In this document: positions 48,213 through 58,646 of the stretch, in pieces
Position numbering within the stretch: position 1 is the stretch's first letter
Layout of the letters: each line of letters begins with the position of its first letter
NCBI RefSeq assembly: GCF_020520285.1
Contig: NZ_CP084742.1
Coordinates: forward strand, 3,534,001-3,598,000
DNA length: 64,000 nucleotides
Direction: 5' to 3'
From: Pseudomonas sp. L5B5
GTDB lineage: Bacteria > Pseudomonadota > Gammaproteobacteria > Pseudomonadales > Pseudomonadaceae
Program-made: the position numbers and the translations under genes
Notes under the pieces: generated by a model
What the model was told of the DNA's origin: nothing
Databases searched by the model: none
What the model saw: the letters and a program-made list of their open reading frames with translations, nothing else

Positions 48213-48462
48213 GGCGTTCTCCCGGAGCAAGATCACAAAGCATGAAGAAGGGGGGCAATTATGCTGGGGGAAGTGAAAAAGAGGAAACCCGGGAAGCGGA
48301 CCCAGTTCACATCCTGGTTCTGTTCAAGCGCTCGCCGAACGAGGATCAGGCAAGGCAAAAACATGCAGGGGCCTGCATGAGCATTCCGAGCCTGTTTCTG
48401 CGTCGCGCCAAGGGCGCCCGGCGCGCAGCAGGTTCCAAGTGCAGACAGCTTTTGTACGCAAC

Positions 48463-48915
48463 CTAGCGCACGACCTCGAATTCATGCCCGCAAGCCAGGC
48501 AGTGACTCAACCATTCCCCCAGGAAGACATTCAGCTGGGCCTTCTCATCCGGCTGGTGCATGAAGGCATTGGGATAGGGATAGATGCTGCGAAAACGCCG
48601 GGCATGCTCGGCACTGATCACCTCGGCCATTCGCGCGTCGTGATAGACCTGCACTTCCAGCTGCGGGATCGGCAGCCAGGGCAGGCTGTGTTCCTGGCGT
48701 ACCTGCAAGGTGGTGGTATAGGGACAGGCCAGCACCACCTCCAGGGCCAGCACGCCGAGCATCTGGTCGCCCTGGGTCACGGCGATGCGTCGCGCCACCG
48801 GCTGGTTGCGCATGTCGGGCAACAGGCGCATCAACCGGGCATAGTTGGCCTCGCAGGCAGCTTGCAGCCCCGCGAGGTCGACCCGATAGCGATCACGCAC
48901 CTTGTTTACGACCAT
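48463..48915 (-). CDS. YqiB-like DUF1249 family protein
   Basis: A 150-residue protein: MVVNKVRDRYRVDLAGLQA, with ALEVVLACPYTTTLQV and the C-terminal SHCLACGHEFEVV, where two cysteines are three apart. DUF1249 (YqiB) has no known activity. It overlaps nudF by 10 nt, with AGGGGG upstream of the start at 48915, and precedes cpdA; this order is the same in E. coli. Confidence 0.88.
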   Translation of the reverse strand: MVVNKVRDRYRVDLAGLQAACEANYARLMRLLPDMRNQPVARRIAVTQGDQMLGVLALEVVLACPYTTTLQVRQEHSLPWLPIPQLEVQVYHDARMAEVISAEHARRFRSIYPYPNAFMHQPDEKAQLNVFLGEWLSHCLACGHEFEVVR

Positions 48916-49523
48916 AACCCCCTCACTTCCGCGCGATTGAGCGCCAGCCATTGCAGGGCAATGATGCTGGCCGCATTGCAGATCAGCCCATCACGCATGG
49001 CCTGCTGCGCATCCTCGTAGGCCATCACTGAAACCCGGATATCTTCAGCCTCCTCCACCAGCCCGTGCAATCCGCCGGCGGCGCTGCTGTCGCAACGCCC
49101 CAGGTATAGGTGGACCAACTCGGTGCTGCCACCGGGCGACGGGAAATACTGGGTCATTGGCCACAGCGCCGAAATGTCCAGGCCCGCCTCTTCCTGCGCC
49201 TCGCGACGGGCAACTTGCTCGGGCTGCTCGTCCTTGTCGATCAGCCCGGCCACCAGCTCCACCAGCCAGGGCGTGGCGGCCTTGCCCATGGCACCGACGC
49301 GAAATTGCTCGATCAGCACTACCTCATCACGCTGCGGGTCGTACGGCAGCAGGCAGACCGCATCATGACGAATAAAGACTTCACGGCTGATTTCAGGTCC
49401 CATGCCACCGGCGAACAACTCGTGCCGCAGGTGCAGGCGGTCCAGCCGGTAGAAACCCTGGAAACAGTTCTCGCGCCGGACAATCTGGACGGCACTCGGC
49501 GTGGAGTGGGCAAAGTCAGTCAT
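48906..49523 (-). CDS. nudF: ADP-ribose pyrophosphatase NudF
   Basis: A 205-residue Nudix hydrolase cleaving ADP-ribose to AMP and ribose 5-phosphate. The Nudix box reads GLIDKDEQPEQVARREAQEEAGLD near residues 91-114; SPGGSTELVHLYLG downstream fits the ADP-ribose subfamily. It is the first gene of the nudF-yqiB-cpdA-yqiA-parE cluster. The 225 nt upstream hold no gene or clear promoter that I can identify. Confidence 0.93.
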   Translation of the reverse strand: MTDFAHSTPSAVQIVRRENCFQGFYRLDRLHLRHELFAGGMGPEISREVFIRHDAVCLLPYDPQRDEVVLIEQFRVGAMGKAATPWLVELVAGLIDKDEQPEQVARREAQEEAGLDISALWPMTQYFPSPGGSTELVHLYLGRCDSSAAGGLHGLVEEAEDIRVSVMAYEDAQQAMRDGLICNAASIIALQWLALNRAEVRGLWS

Positions 49524-49748
49524 AACAATCCTCGTCTACAACATGTTCGATCCGAGGATCCTCCTCGACTTCGCGCAATCCTAACGCGCTCGCGCCTGGC
49601 GATGCAGCCCCTTTGGCCTCAGCGGGATAGACGGCGAGGGGCTAAACCTACTCTAATTGTTCCTATTGAGCTTAGTGGCGAACCGACGGCCCCGCAGGCA
49701 GTCGAAGCCGGTAACTTTTGCCTCCCCCCTGGTTTATGAAGGACGCCC

Positions 49749-50495
49749 ATGTCGCTTGTCAAAATCGCCTCCGTGGCCTGCATCGCCCTGACCCTGGGCG
49801 CCTGCCAGAGCCTGTTCCAGCCAAGCTACAAGACGCCCCTGGAGGCCACCCGAGAGAAGTCCGAACAACTCAAGCCCGGCTGCAGCGGCGCCGAGTGCCC
49901 GCTGGTCAATCTCGACACCGTGCATTTCCCCGCCGAGCCACAACTGGACGCCATCATCGAGAAACGCCTGCTGCAGATGACCCGCACCAGCCCCGATGCC
50001 CCGCTGCCAGCCAGCCTGGTGGCCTACCGCGAGCAGTTCCTGCGCAGCGCCGCGGACCGCCACGGCATGTACCTGCAATCGAAGGTACGCGATCAGCATG
50101 ACGGCCTGGTGATCATCGAACTGGCAAGCTACCTGGACACCGGTGCCGCCAACGGCACGCCAGGCCGGGGTTTCGTCAACTATTCGCGCCAGCAGCACAA
50201 GGCCCTGAGCCTGGCGGACATGCTGCTGCCAGACCAGGAAGATCGGTTCTGGAAGGCCGCCCGGGTGGCCCACAACAACTGGCTGATCAGTACCCACCTG
50301 GATCGCGAGGCCGAGTTCGTGCGGGCCTGGCCCTTCCAGAAAACCCCGAACGTGGCCCTGACCCGCAACGCCGTGACCCTCAAGTACGACGTCAGTGCCA
50401 TCGCACCCGCCCCCCTGGGCCACGTCGAGCTGCAGATCCCCTATGAGCGCCTGCGCGGCATCTTCAAGCCCGAGCTGCTTCCTGACGCCAACTGA
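49749..50495 (+). CDS. RsiV-family (DUF3298) lipoprotein
   Basis: A 248-residue protein. A lipoprotein signal (ASVACIALTLGAC, lipobox LGAC) precedes a domain resembling DUF3298/RsiV, as in HNNWLISTHLDREAEFVRAWPFQKTPNVALTRNAVTLKYD. B. subtilis RsiV is an anti-sigma factor sensing lysozyme, but this protein lacks a cytoplasmic anti-sigma part, so it is not expected to do that job. Its last 32 nt overlap the convergent cytX. Confidence 0.82.
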   Translation: MSLVKIASVACIALTLGACQSLFQPSYKTPLEATREKSEQLKPGCSGAECPLVNLDTVHFPAEPQLDAIIEKRLLQMTRTSPDAPLPASLVAYREQFLRSAADRHGMYLQSKVRDQHDGLVIIELASYLDTGAANGTPGRGFVNYSRQQHKALSLADMLLPDQEDRFWKAARVAHNNWLISTHLDREAEFVRAWPFQKTPNVALTRNAVTLKYDVSAIAPAPLGHVELQIPYERLRGIFKPELLPDAN

Positions 50496-51750
50496 AACCC
50501 AGTAGCCCATGCAGCAGCCCTGCCAGCAGCAGCGATGGCAGGGTTGCCCCCACATCCGGATACAGGTTGGCCAGCAGGTGGTAGGTGCTCACGCCGCCGA
50601 GCCAGGCCAGCAACGCCGGCCCGCGCAATGCGGCCAACGGCACCTGGGCATTGCGCCGGCGCAGGATGAAATGATCCACCAGCACCACGCCGAACAGCGG
50701 CGCGAACACCGAGCCGATCAGCAGCAGGAAGTTCTGGTACTGGGCCAACGGCGCCAGGCAGGCGATCAGGGTGCAGAGCACGCCGATGGCCAGGGCCAGG
50801 TGCTCGACCTTCAGCCGTAGCAGGATACCGCTGGAAACGGCCGCCGAATGGATATCGGCAAAGGCGTTCTCCGATTCGTCCAGCAGGATCAGCAGCAACG
50901 GGATCCCCAGCCCCGCGCCTGCCAGCGCCAACAGCAGGGCATTGACTTCGCCACTGGGGGCGAAGGCCAGCGTATAGGCCACACCCAGGCTCATCAGCCA
51001 GAAATTGCCGATGAAAAAACCCAGGGCAGTGCCACCAAAGACACTCTTGGCACGCTTGCCGAAACGCGAGTAGTCGGCGATCAGCGGCAACCAGGACAGG
51101 GGCATGGCGATGGCGATGTCAAAGCCCACGGCGAACGGCATCGAGCCATCTCCGGCCTGGGCCCAGAGCGCTGCCAGGTCGGCCCGGGCGAACAGGTTCC
51201 AGGTCAGCCACAGGCATGCCGCAAGCAACAACCAGATGCCCCACTTGCGCAGGATCCGGCGCACGAAGGTCAAGGGGCCGCTGACCGCCAGCAGGGTAGC
51301 CAGCGCACCGAAGAACAGCGTCCAGAGCAGCGGGCTGGTCCAGGCACTGCCCTCGCCGAAGGCCCGGGTGCCCAGGAGACTGGCGGCATCGCGCATGACG
51401 ATGATCTCGAACGAGCCCCAGCCCACCAGTTGCAGCAGATTGAGTACCGCCGGCAGGCGTGCACCGTGGCGTCCCAGGCTGAGCCGAAGGGCGGCCATGG
51501 ACGCCAGGCCGGTATCGCTGCCGATCACCCCCACCGCCGCCAGCAACAGAACGCCGATCGCCGTGCCCAGCAGGATCGCCAGCAACGAATGGACCAGCCC
51601 CAGGCCCGGCGCCAGCAGCGCACCGGTCTGCAGCACCATCAGGCCGATACCGAGGGAGAACCACAGGGAAAACAGGTCGCGAGCGCCGAACGCGCGCTTG
51701 TCGACAGGCACCGCGTGATCGGGCGAATAGCTACTGGTTGGGCTGTTCAA
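50464..51750 (-). CDS. cytX: Putative hydroxymethylpyrimidine transporter CytX
   Basis: A 428-residue NCS1-family permease with about twelve hydrophobic segments, starting with a hydrophilic tail and the conserved ARDLFSLWFSLGIGLMVLQTG. The motif PLIADYSRFGK is typical of the cytosine/allantoin/HMP permease family. It lies 117 nt downstream of thiC on the same strand. I infer uptake of the thiamine precursor HMP and control by the thiC riboswitch. Confidence 0.85.
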   Translation of the reverse strand: MNSPTSSYSPDHAVPVDKRAFGARDLFSLWFSLGIGLMVLQTGALLAPGLGLVHSLLAILLGTAIGVLLLAAVGVIGSDTGLASMAALRLSLGRHGARLPAVLNLLQLVGWGSFEIIVMRDAASLLGTRAFGEGSAWTSPLLWTLFFGALATLLAVSGPLTFVRRILRKWGIWLLLAACLWLTWNLFARADLAALWAQAGDGSMPFAVGFDIAIAMPLSWLPLIADYSRFGKRAKSVFGGTALGFFIGNFWLMSLGVAYTLAFAPSGEVNALLLALAGAGLGIPLLLILLDESENAFADIHSAAVSSGILLRLKVEHLALAIGVLCTLIACLAPLAQYQNFLLLIGSVFAPLFGVVLVDHFILRRRNAQVPLAALRGPALLAWLGGVSTYHLLANLYPDVGATLPSLLLAGLLHGLLGFSWRQEAARA

Positions 51751-51792
51751 GGCGGTAATCTCGAAAGGAAAAGGGACAGAGACAAGAAGCAG

Positions 51793-51867
51793 CAGCTAGC
51801 TGCAAGCTGCAAGCAAGAGCCGTGAGCCTTCGCTTGCTACTTGCCGCTAGCCGCGTACCGCTGCCTC
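51793..51867. repeat. Inverted pair of period-7 arrays between thiC and cytX
   Basis: CTGCAAG twice at 51800-51813 (reverse complement of CTTGCAG), then CTTGCTA, CTTGCCG, CTAGCCG and CGTACCG as consecutive heptamers (51833-51860), ending against the thiC stop. The two arms could form an imperfect hairpin. Confidence 0.6.
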
Positions 51868-53862
<1,995 letters not shown>

Positions 53863-53929
53863 TCAAGAGGGTGTTCGATTGTCGAACAACATCCCGGACG
53901 AAGCACAAGAGGACTCGCCGGGTGACGAG

Positions 53930-54023
53930 AAATCTTGTTCCCTACGCAGGCGTTAACCTGATCAGGTTCAACGGGATCCGGATTATCCGATCTCAGCCTC
54001 ATAGCAAGGCACCCCGACAAGAA
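53930..54023 (-). promoter_or_regulatory. TPP riboswitch (THI element) of thiC
   Basis: Minus-strand landmarks occur in order: GGGGTGCC (54016-54009), then the pyrimidine-sensing CTGAGAT, then ACCTGATCAGGTTAACGCC, then GCGTAGGGAACAAG ending near 53934. These are the conserved parts of the TPP aptamer. High thiamine pyrophosphate should switch thiC (and probably cytX) off. The aptamer is followed by about 175 nt before the thiC start; I cannot tell whether control is by termination or by hiding the ribosome site. The rest of the thiC-to-TolC gap holds the thiC promoter and nothing else I recognise. Confidence 0.96.
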
Positions 54024-54030
54024 CCGGGCC

Positions 54031-54060
54031 AGTCTAGACAAAGCCGGGACAGAACGCCAA
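54031..54060 (-). promoter_or_regulatory. Candidate sigma70 promoter of thiC
   Basis: TTGGCG (54060-54055) and TAGACT (54036-54031) on the minus strand with an 18-bp spacer. The predicted start, near 54024, coincides with the 5' edge of the TPP aptamer. Confidence 0.65.
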
Positions 54061-54222
54061 CACCCGTGCGATAAGCATGATGAATGGCCAATCAGCGGAT
54101 TGTTGCACCGGGGGTGTCACCTCTACACTCGTTGCCCAGTGTCGAACCTTGACGCTCTGTAGGGCGCGCCTTAGCCTTGGCGCCTGGATTATCTCCGTAA
54201 TATCAACTCTAGGGATCGCCGA

Positions 54223-55656
54223 ATGCTGCGCAAACTCTCACTGGCTGTTGCCGTGTCTTGTGCGTCCAATGGAATGGCCTGGGCAGCAGAAGCGCCTGTG
54301 TCCACCACCAGGACCGACCTGGTCAGCGTCTATCAGGAAGCCGTGGACAACAACGCCGACCTGGCCGCAGCTCGCGCCCAGTACGGAGCCCAGAAGGAAG
54401 TGGTGCCCCAGGCCCGGGCCGGCTTGCTGCCGAACCTGTCGGCCGGTGCGGACATGAACAATACGCGCACCAAGTTCGACGAGCCGTCAATGACCTCCAC
54501 ACGCAGTGGCAACGTCTATCGAGCAACCCTGGCCCAGCCCTTGTTCCGCGCCGACCGCTGGTTCCAACTGCAGGCGGCCAAGGACATCAACGAACAGGCT
54601 GCCCTGCAACTCTCGGCCACCGAGCAGAACCTGATCCTGCAAAGTGCCGAGAACTACTTCGCGGTCCTGCGCGCCCAAGACAACCTGGCCTCGACCAAGG
54701 CCGAGGAAGCTGCGTTCAAGCGCCAGCTCGACCAGTCCAACGAGCGCTTCGACGTGGGCCTGTCGGACAAGACCGACGTGCTGCAATCCCAGGCCAGCTA
54801 CGACACCGCCCGGGCCAACCGGATCGTCGCCCAGCGCCAGGTGGATGATGCCTTCGAGGCCCTGATTACCCTGACCAACCGCGAATACAACTCGATCCAG
54901 GGCATCGTCCACAGCCTGCCGGTGCTGACGCCCACGCCCAACGACGCCAAGGCCTGGGTCGACACTGCCGCCAAGCAGAACCTCAACCTGCTGGCCAGCA
55001 ACTACGGGGTCAGCGCCGCCGAGGAAACCCTCAAGCAGCGCAAGGCCGGGCACGCCCCGACCCTGGACGCGGTGGTGCAGTACAAGAAGGGCGACAACGA
55101 TGCCCTGGGTTTCAGCAACCCCAACCCCATGACCCGCTATGGCAGTGATGTCGAGCAGCGCTCCATCGGCCTGCAATTGAACATCCCGATCTACAGCGGC
55201 GGACTGACCAGTTCCCAGGTCCGCGAATCCTATTCGCGCCTGAGCCAGTCCGAGCAGCAGCGCGAGTCCCTGCGTCGCCAGGTGGTGGAGAACACCCGCA
55301 ATCTGCACCGGGCAGTGAACACCGATGTCGAGCAGGTCCAGGCCCGCCGCCAGTCGATCATCTCCAACCAGAGCGCCGTGGAAGCCACGGAAATCGGCTA
55401 CCAGGTCGGCACCCGCAACATCGTCGACGTGCTCGACGCCCAGCGCCAGCTGTACAACTCGGTGCGCAACTACAACAACAGCCGCTACGACTACATCCTC
55501 GACAACCTGCGCCTTAAGCAGGCCGCCGGCACCCTCAACCCAGGGGACCTGCAGGACCTGGCCCGCTACCTCAAGGCCGACTACAACCCGGACCGCGACT
55601 TCCTGCCGCCAGACCTGGCCAAGGCCGCCGCCGAGCAGCTCAAGGCCCGTCCCTGA
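54223..55656 (+). CDS. TolC-family outer-membrane efflux channel
   Basis: A 477-residue protein with a signal peptide (LSLAVAVSCASNGMAWAA) and the two TolC repeats: SVYQEAVDNNADLAAARAQYGAQ in the first and AVEATEIGYQVGTRNIVDVLDAQRQLYNS in the second. The type I secretion subtype fits. It is a trimeric beta-barrel channel for secretion systems or pumps. No inner-membrane partner is adjacent. It ends before a terminator now split by a repeat. Confidence 0.93.
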   Translation: MLRKLSLAVAVSCASNGMAWAAEAPVSTTRTDLVSVYQEAVDNNADLAAARAQYGAQKEVVPQARAGLLPNLSAGADMNNTRTKFDEPSMTSTRSGNVYRATLAQPLFRADRWFQLQAAKDINEQAALQLSATEQNLILQSAENYFAVLRAQDNLASTKAEEAAFKRQLDQSNERFDVGLSDKTDVLQSQASYDTARANRIVAQRQVDDAFEALITLTNREYNSIQGIVHSLPVLTPTPNDAKAWVDTAAKQNLNLLASNYGVSAAEETLKQRKAGHAPTLDAVVQYKKGDNDALGFSNPNPMTRYGSDVEQRSIGLQLNIPIYSGGLTSSQVRESYSRLSQSEQQRESLRRQVVENTRNLHRAVNTDVEQVQARRQSIISNQSAVEATEIGYQVGTRNIVDVLDAQRQLYNSVRNYNNSRYDYILDNLRLKQAAGTLNPGDLQDLARYLKADYNPDRDFLPPDLAKAAAEQLKARP

Positions 55657-55672
55657 AGGCTGCCACCCAGGA

Positions 55673-55883
55673 AAAGAAAGGCCACCCAAGCGGGTAATGC
55701 CGATCAGTTAAAGAAATGGTAGGAGCGAGGCTTGCCCGCGATGGACTTCAGAGCGCTGCGTTTATCCAGTAAACACGCGCTACCGTTAACGACCATCGCG
55801 AGCAATCGAGCGTCGACCGGCTGCTCCTGCAGGGGATCACCTCGCTTAACTGACTGACATTAACCCGAGCGGGTGGCCTTTTT
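55673..55883. terminator. Shared tolC/waaA terminator disrupted by a repeat insertion
   Basis: GGCCACCC (55680-55687, preceded by GAAAAGAAA) pairs with GGGTGGCC (55871-55878, followed by TTTTTC). Without the intervening DNA this is a compact hairpin with T/A runs on both sides, as expected between convergent genes. Now about 180 nt lie in its loop. Confidence 0.8.
55696..55867. repeat. REPIN/MITE-like element inserted in the tolC-waaA terminator
   Basis: About 172 bp. Its ends, TAATGCCGATCAGTTAA and the inverse of TTAACTGACTGACATTA, agree at 14 of 17 positions. Inside are the REP-like halves GTAGGAGCGAGGCTTG...CGCGATGG and CCATCGCGAG...CTGCTCCTGC in inverted orientation. AGCGGGT occurs on both sides (55689-55695, 55868-55874), as a target duplication would; part of it could instead be the element end. 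Confidence 0.8.
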
Positions 55884-55908
55884 CATGCGGCGCCAGGCGT
55901 CAGCTGGA

Positions 55909-57186
55909 TCACTGTTGCAGCAGGCGATCCAAAGCGTCGAGCAGGCGCTGCAACGCGCCCTGGTTGGCGCGCATGACCTCGAGCCCCGCCTCGCCCATCT
56001 TGCGGGCGTCCTGGGGCAGCTCGAACAGACTCTGCACCGCCTCCGCCAGGCCCTGGGCATCATCCACTTCCTGCAGGGCCCCGGCTTCACGCAACATCGC
56101 GGCGATTTCCAGGAAATTGAACAGGTGCGGGCCGCTGATCACCGGCTTGGCCAGGGCGGCCGGCTCCAGCAAGTTGTGGCCGCCATTGGCCACCAGGCTG
56201 CCACCGACAAACGCGCTGTCGGCCAGGGCATAGAGGAACAGCAGCTCACCCATGGTGTCCCCCAGCAGCACCGAGGTGCCCGCAGTCACCAACTCGCCAC
56301 TGGAGCGCCGCACTGTCGCCAGTCCCTGCTGCCGGCACAGTTCGAAGACCGAGTCGAAGCGCTCCGGATGTCGCGGCACGAGGATCAGCAAGGCATTGGG
56401 GTAGCTGGCCAGCAACTGCCGGTGGGCATCGAGCACCACCGCGTCCTCGCCTTCATGGGTACTGGCGGCAATCCACACCGGACGCTCCATGGCCTGCCAT
56501 TGCTCGCGCAACTGCGTGGCACGCTGCGGCAACTGCGGGTCGATGCTCAGGTCGAACTTGATCGAGCCGGTCACCTGCACCGTTTCCGGACGCGCGCCCA
56601 GTTGCAGGAAACGCTCGGCCTCGGCCCGGGTCTGCACCGCGAACAGGCTCATCTGAGCCAGCATCGGCGCACTCAGCCTGGCAAAGCGCCCATACCCTCG
56701 GGCCGAACGCGCAGACAGCCGAGCGTTGGCCAGGGCCACCGGAATCCCGCGACGGGCGCACTGGTCGATGTGATTGGGCCACAGTTCGGTTTCCATGATC
56801 ACCGCCAGCCGGGGCTGCGCGCGCTCGAGAAAACGGGCAGCGGCACACGGCAAGTCGTAGGGCAGGTAGCAATGCTGGATTCGTGGCTCATCGGCAAACA
56901 GGGCCTGGATCCGCTCGGAGCCGGTGGGGGTCATGCAGGTCACGGTAATCGGCAGCTGTGGATAACGGGCCAGCAATGCGCGAATCATCGGTGCAGCGGC
57001 GATACTCTCGCCGACCGACACCGCATGCACCCAGATCCCACCGGGCTGCAGGGTGGGCAGGCCGATGGAGAATCGCTCGCCGATGCGCTTGGCATAGGCC
57101 GGCGCCTTGCGCGAACGCAGCCACAACCGAATCGCCACCAATGGCAGCCCCAGGTAAAACAGTGCGGTGTAGAGAGTTCTATTCAT
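55909..57186 (-). CDS. waaA: 3-deoxy-D-manno-octulosonic acid (Kdo) transferase WaaA
   Basis: A 425-residue GT30 glycosyltransferase that adds Kdo residues to lipid IVA at the inner membrane. Seen: the N-terminal anchor NRTLYTALFYLGLPLVAIRLWL, GGIWVHAVSVGESIAAAPMI with the catalytic Glu region, VIMETELWPN, and the nucleotide-sugar site GGSLVANGGHNLLEPAALAKPVISGPH. The gene is 22 nt downstream of a LysR gene on the same strand. Its terminator is disrupted. Confidence 0.97.
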   Translation of the reverse strand: MNRTLYTALFYLGLPLVAIRLWLRSRKAPAYAKRIGERFSIGLPTLQPGGIWVHAVSVGESIAAAPMIRALLARYPQLPITVTCMTPTGSERIQALFADEPRIQHCYLPYDLPCAAARFLERAQPRLAVIMETELWPNHIDQCARRGIPVALANARLSARSARGYGRFARLSAPMLAQMSLFAVQTRAEAERFLQLGARPETVQVTGSIKFDLSIDPQLPQRATQLREQWQAMERPVWIAASTHEGEDAVVLDAHRQLLASYPNALLILVPRHPERFDSVFELCRQQGLATVRRSSGELVTAGTSVLLGDTMGELLFLYALADSAFVGGSLVANGGHNLLEPAALAKPVISGPHLFNFLEIAAMLREAGALQEVDDAQGLAEAVQSLFELPQDARKMGEAGLEVMRANQGALQRLLDALDRLLQQ

Positions 57187-57208
57187 GGCGGCGGAGTTTA
57201 TCGGTTTT

Positions 57209-58099
57209 TTAGCCGATCGCCTTCAGGTGCAGGGCAAAACGTTCCGCCAGCCAGCGCGCCGCCGGCCCCAGAGGCTCGTCACGACGCCAGGCCAGTTCCA
57301 CCACCAGCGCCGGAGGGGTCCAGTCGCTGGCCAACTCGACCATCTGCTGCTGATAGGCCGGGTACTGCACCACATGCCGTGGCAGCCACGCCCAACCCAG
57401 GCCGCGCATCAACCACTCGGCCATGACATAAAAGCTGTCGGCACGCCAGACCTGGGGGCTGATCTGCTCACCACCGGGATAACCACTCAGTTGCGGAGCG
57501 ATCAACAACTGCCGGTGTAGGGCCAGGAGCTGGCAGTTGACCCTTTTTTCGTCGGCCAGGGGATGCCCTACCGCGCAGACCGTGACCATCTCGACGCTGC
57601 CCAGGGCCCGGCGTTCCAGGGTCTCGGGCATCTGTTCATGATGGAACAGCAACCCCAGATCGGCCCGGCGCTCCACCAGCTTGCGCGCCACATCGCCCTG
57701 GGCACTGCTGGCCAGTTGCACCTCCAGGCTGGGGAAGCGCTCGGACAAGGCCTCCAGACTATCGAGCACCGGCTGATAGGGCATCGCCTCGTCCTGGGCC
57801 AGGCGCAACCGAGCCTCCTGGCCACGCATCAGCGCCAGGGCCCGGCCATTGAGGCGATCGCACTGGCGCAGGATTTCCCGGGCCTCCTGCAACAACGCAC
57901 TGCCCGCCTCGGTCAGCTTCGGCTGGCGACCGCTGCTGCGCTCGAACAGGCCGACCCCCAGGTCGGCCTCCAGCAAGGCAATGGCGTTGCTGATGGCCGA
58001 CTGGGCCTTGCGGTGCTGACGGGCCACGGCCGAGAACGAGCGCAATTGGGCCACTCCAACGAACAGACGCAACTGCTCCAGGTTCCACTGTGTGCTCAT
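57209..58099 (-). CDS. LysR-family transcriptional regulator
   Basis: A 296-residue regulator. The N-terminal winged helix-turn-helix reads LEQLRLFVGVAQLRSFSAVARQHRKAQSAISNAIALLEADLGVGLFER, and a substrate-binding effector domain follows (about 90-290). It is divergent from the SMR gene, and LysR proteins often control the divergent neighbour, so the SMR gene is a likely target. The inducer is unknown. Confidence 0.93.
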   Translation of the reverse strand: MSTQWNLEQLRLFVGVAQLRSFSAVARQHRKAQSAISNAIALLEADLGVGLFERSSGRQPKLTEAGSALLQEAREILRQCDRLNGRALALMRGQEARLRLAQDEAMPYQPVLDSLEALSERFPSLEVQLASSAQGDVARKLVERRADLGLLFHHEQMPETLERRALGSVEMVTVCAVGHPLADEKRVNCQLLALHRQLLIAPQLSGYPGGEQISPQVWRADSFYVMAEWLMRGLGWAWLPRHVVQYPAYQQQMVELASDWTPPALVVELAWRRDEPLGPAARWLAERFALHLKAIG

Positions 58100-58201
58100 G
58101 CGGCGACCCTATCTCAAATTCAGATAGGAAATGACTTTACCCCATCCGGGCAGCCACTAGAATGCCAACCCAGAAAGCCGCCCCGCCACGAGGACCCTCC
58201 C

Positions 58202-58534
58202 ATGAACGCTTACTACTACCTGGCCATCGCCATCTGCGCGGAAGTGATCGCCACTGTTTCACTCAAAGCGGTCAAGGGCCTGAGCACGCCACAGCCCCTG
58301 CTGCTGGTCATTGCCGGGTACGGCGTGGCCTTCTGGATGTTGACGCTGGTGATGCGCACCGTCCCGGTGGGGGTGGCCTACGCCGTGTGGTCGGGGCTGG
58401 GGATCGTCATGGTCAGCATCGCCGCCCTGCTGCTCTACGGCCAGAAGCTGGATATGCCGGCGATCCTGGGCATGGCGCTGATCGTTCTCGGGGTGATGGT
58501 GATCCAGTTGTTCTCCAAGACCGCCGGACACTGA
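58202..58534 (+). CDS. Small multidrug resistance (SMR) family transporter
   Basis: A 110-residue protein with four membrane helices. The essential Glu14 is present (YYLAIAICAEVIATVSLKA), as are the family motifs GYGVAFWMLTLVMRTVPVGVAYAVWSGLG and, near the C-terminus, GMALIVLGVMVIQLFS. Functions as a dual-topology dimer exporting quaternary ammonium or guanidinium compounds by proton exchange; which subgroup is unclear. It is divergent from the LysR gene. Confidence 0.93.
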   Translation: MNAYYYLAIAICAEVIATVSLKAVKGLSTPQPLLLVIAGYGVAFWMLTLVMRTVPVGVAYAVWSGLGIVMVSIAALLLYGQKLDMPAILGMALIVLGVMVIQLFSKTAGH

Positions 58535-58584
58535 AGAGCAACGGCCAGCTTCAGGCGACAAGAAGGCGCAACCACCGGTTGTTG

Positions 58585-58619
58585 CTTGCAGCTTGAGGCT
58601 TGAAGCTAGAAACTTGCGG
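58585..58619 (+). repeat. Heptamer array upstream of the FAD oxidoreductase gene
   Basis: Five consecutive heptamers: CTTGCAG, CTTGAGG, CTTGAAG, CTAGAAA, CTTGCGG. The array lies between the SMR stop and the ribosome-binding site of the next gene. Confidence 0.75.
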
Positions 58620-58646
58620 CTTCGATTGGTTCTCCGAGGTTGCTGC

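Noticed and set aside
48213..48462. Possible small gene between cpdA and the DUF1249 gene
   Set aside because: The only frame (48206-48466, plus strand) has no good ribosome site and reads as random basic sequence. I see no gene, repeat or clear terminator in this 250-nt gap.
49524..49748. Gap between nudF and the RsiV-like gene
   Set aside because: A short GGATCCTC-type palindrome is present but no convincing promoter, RNA gene or ORF.
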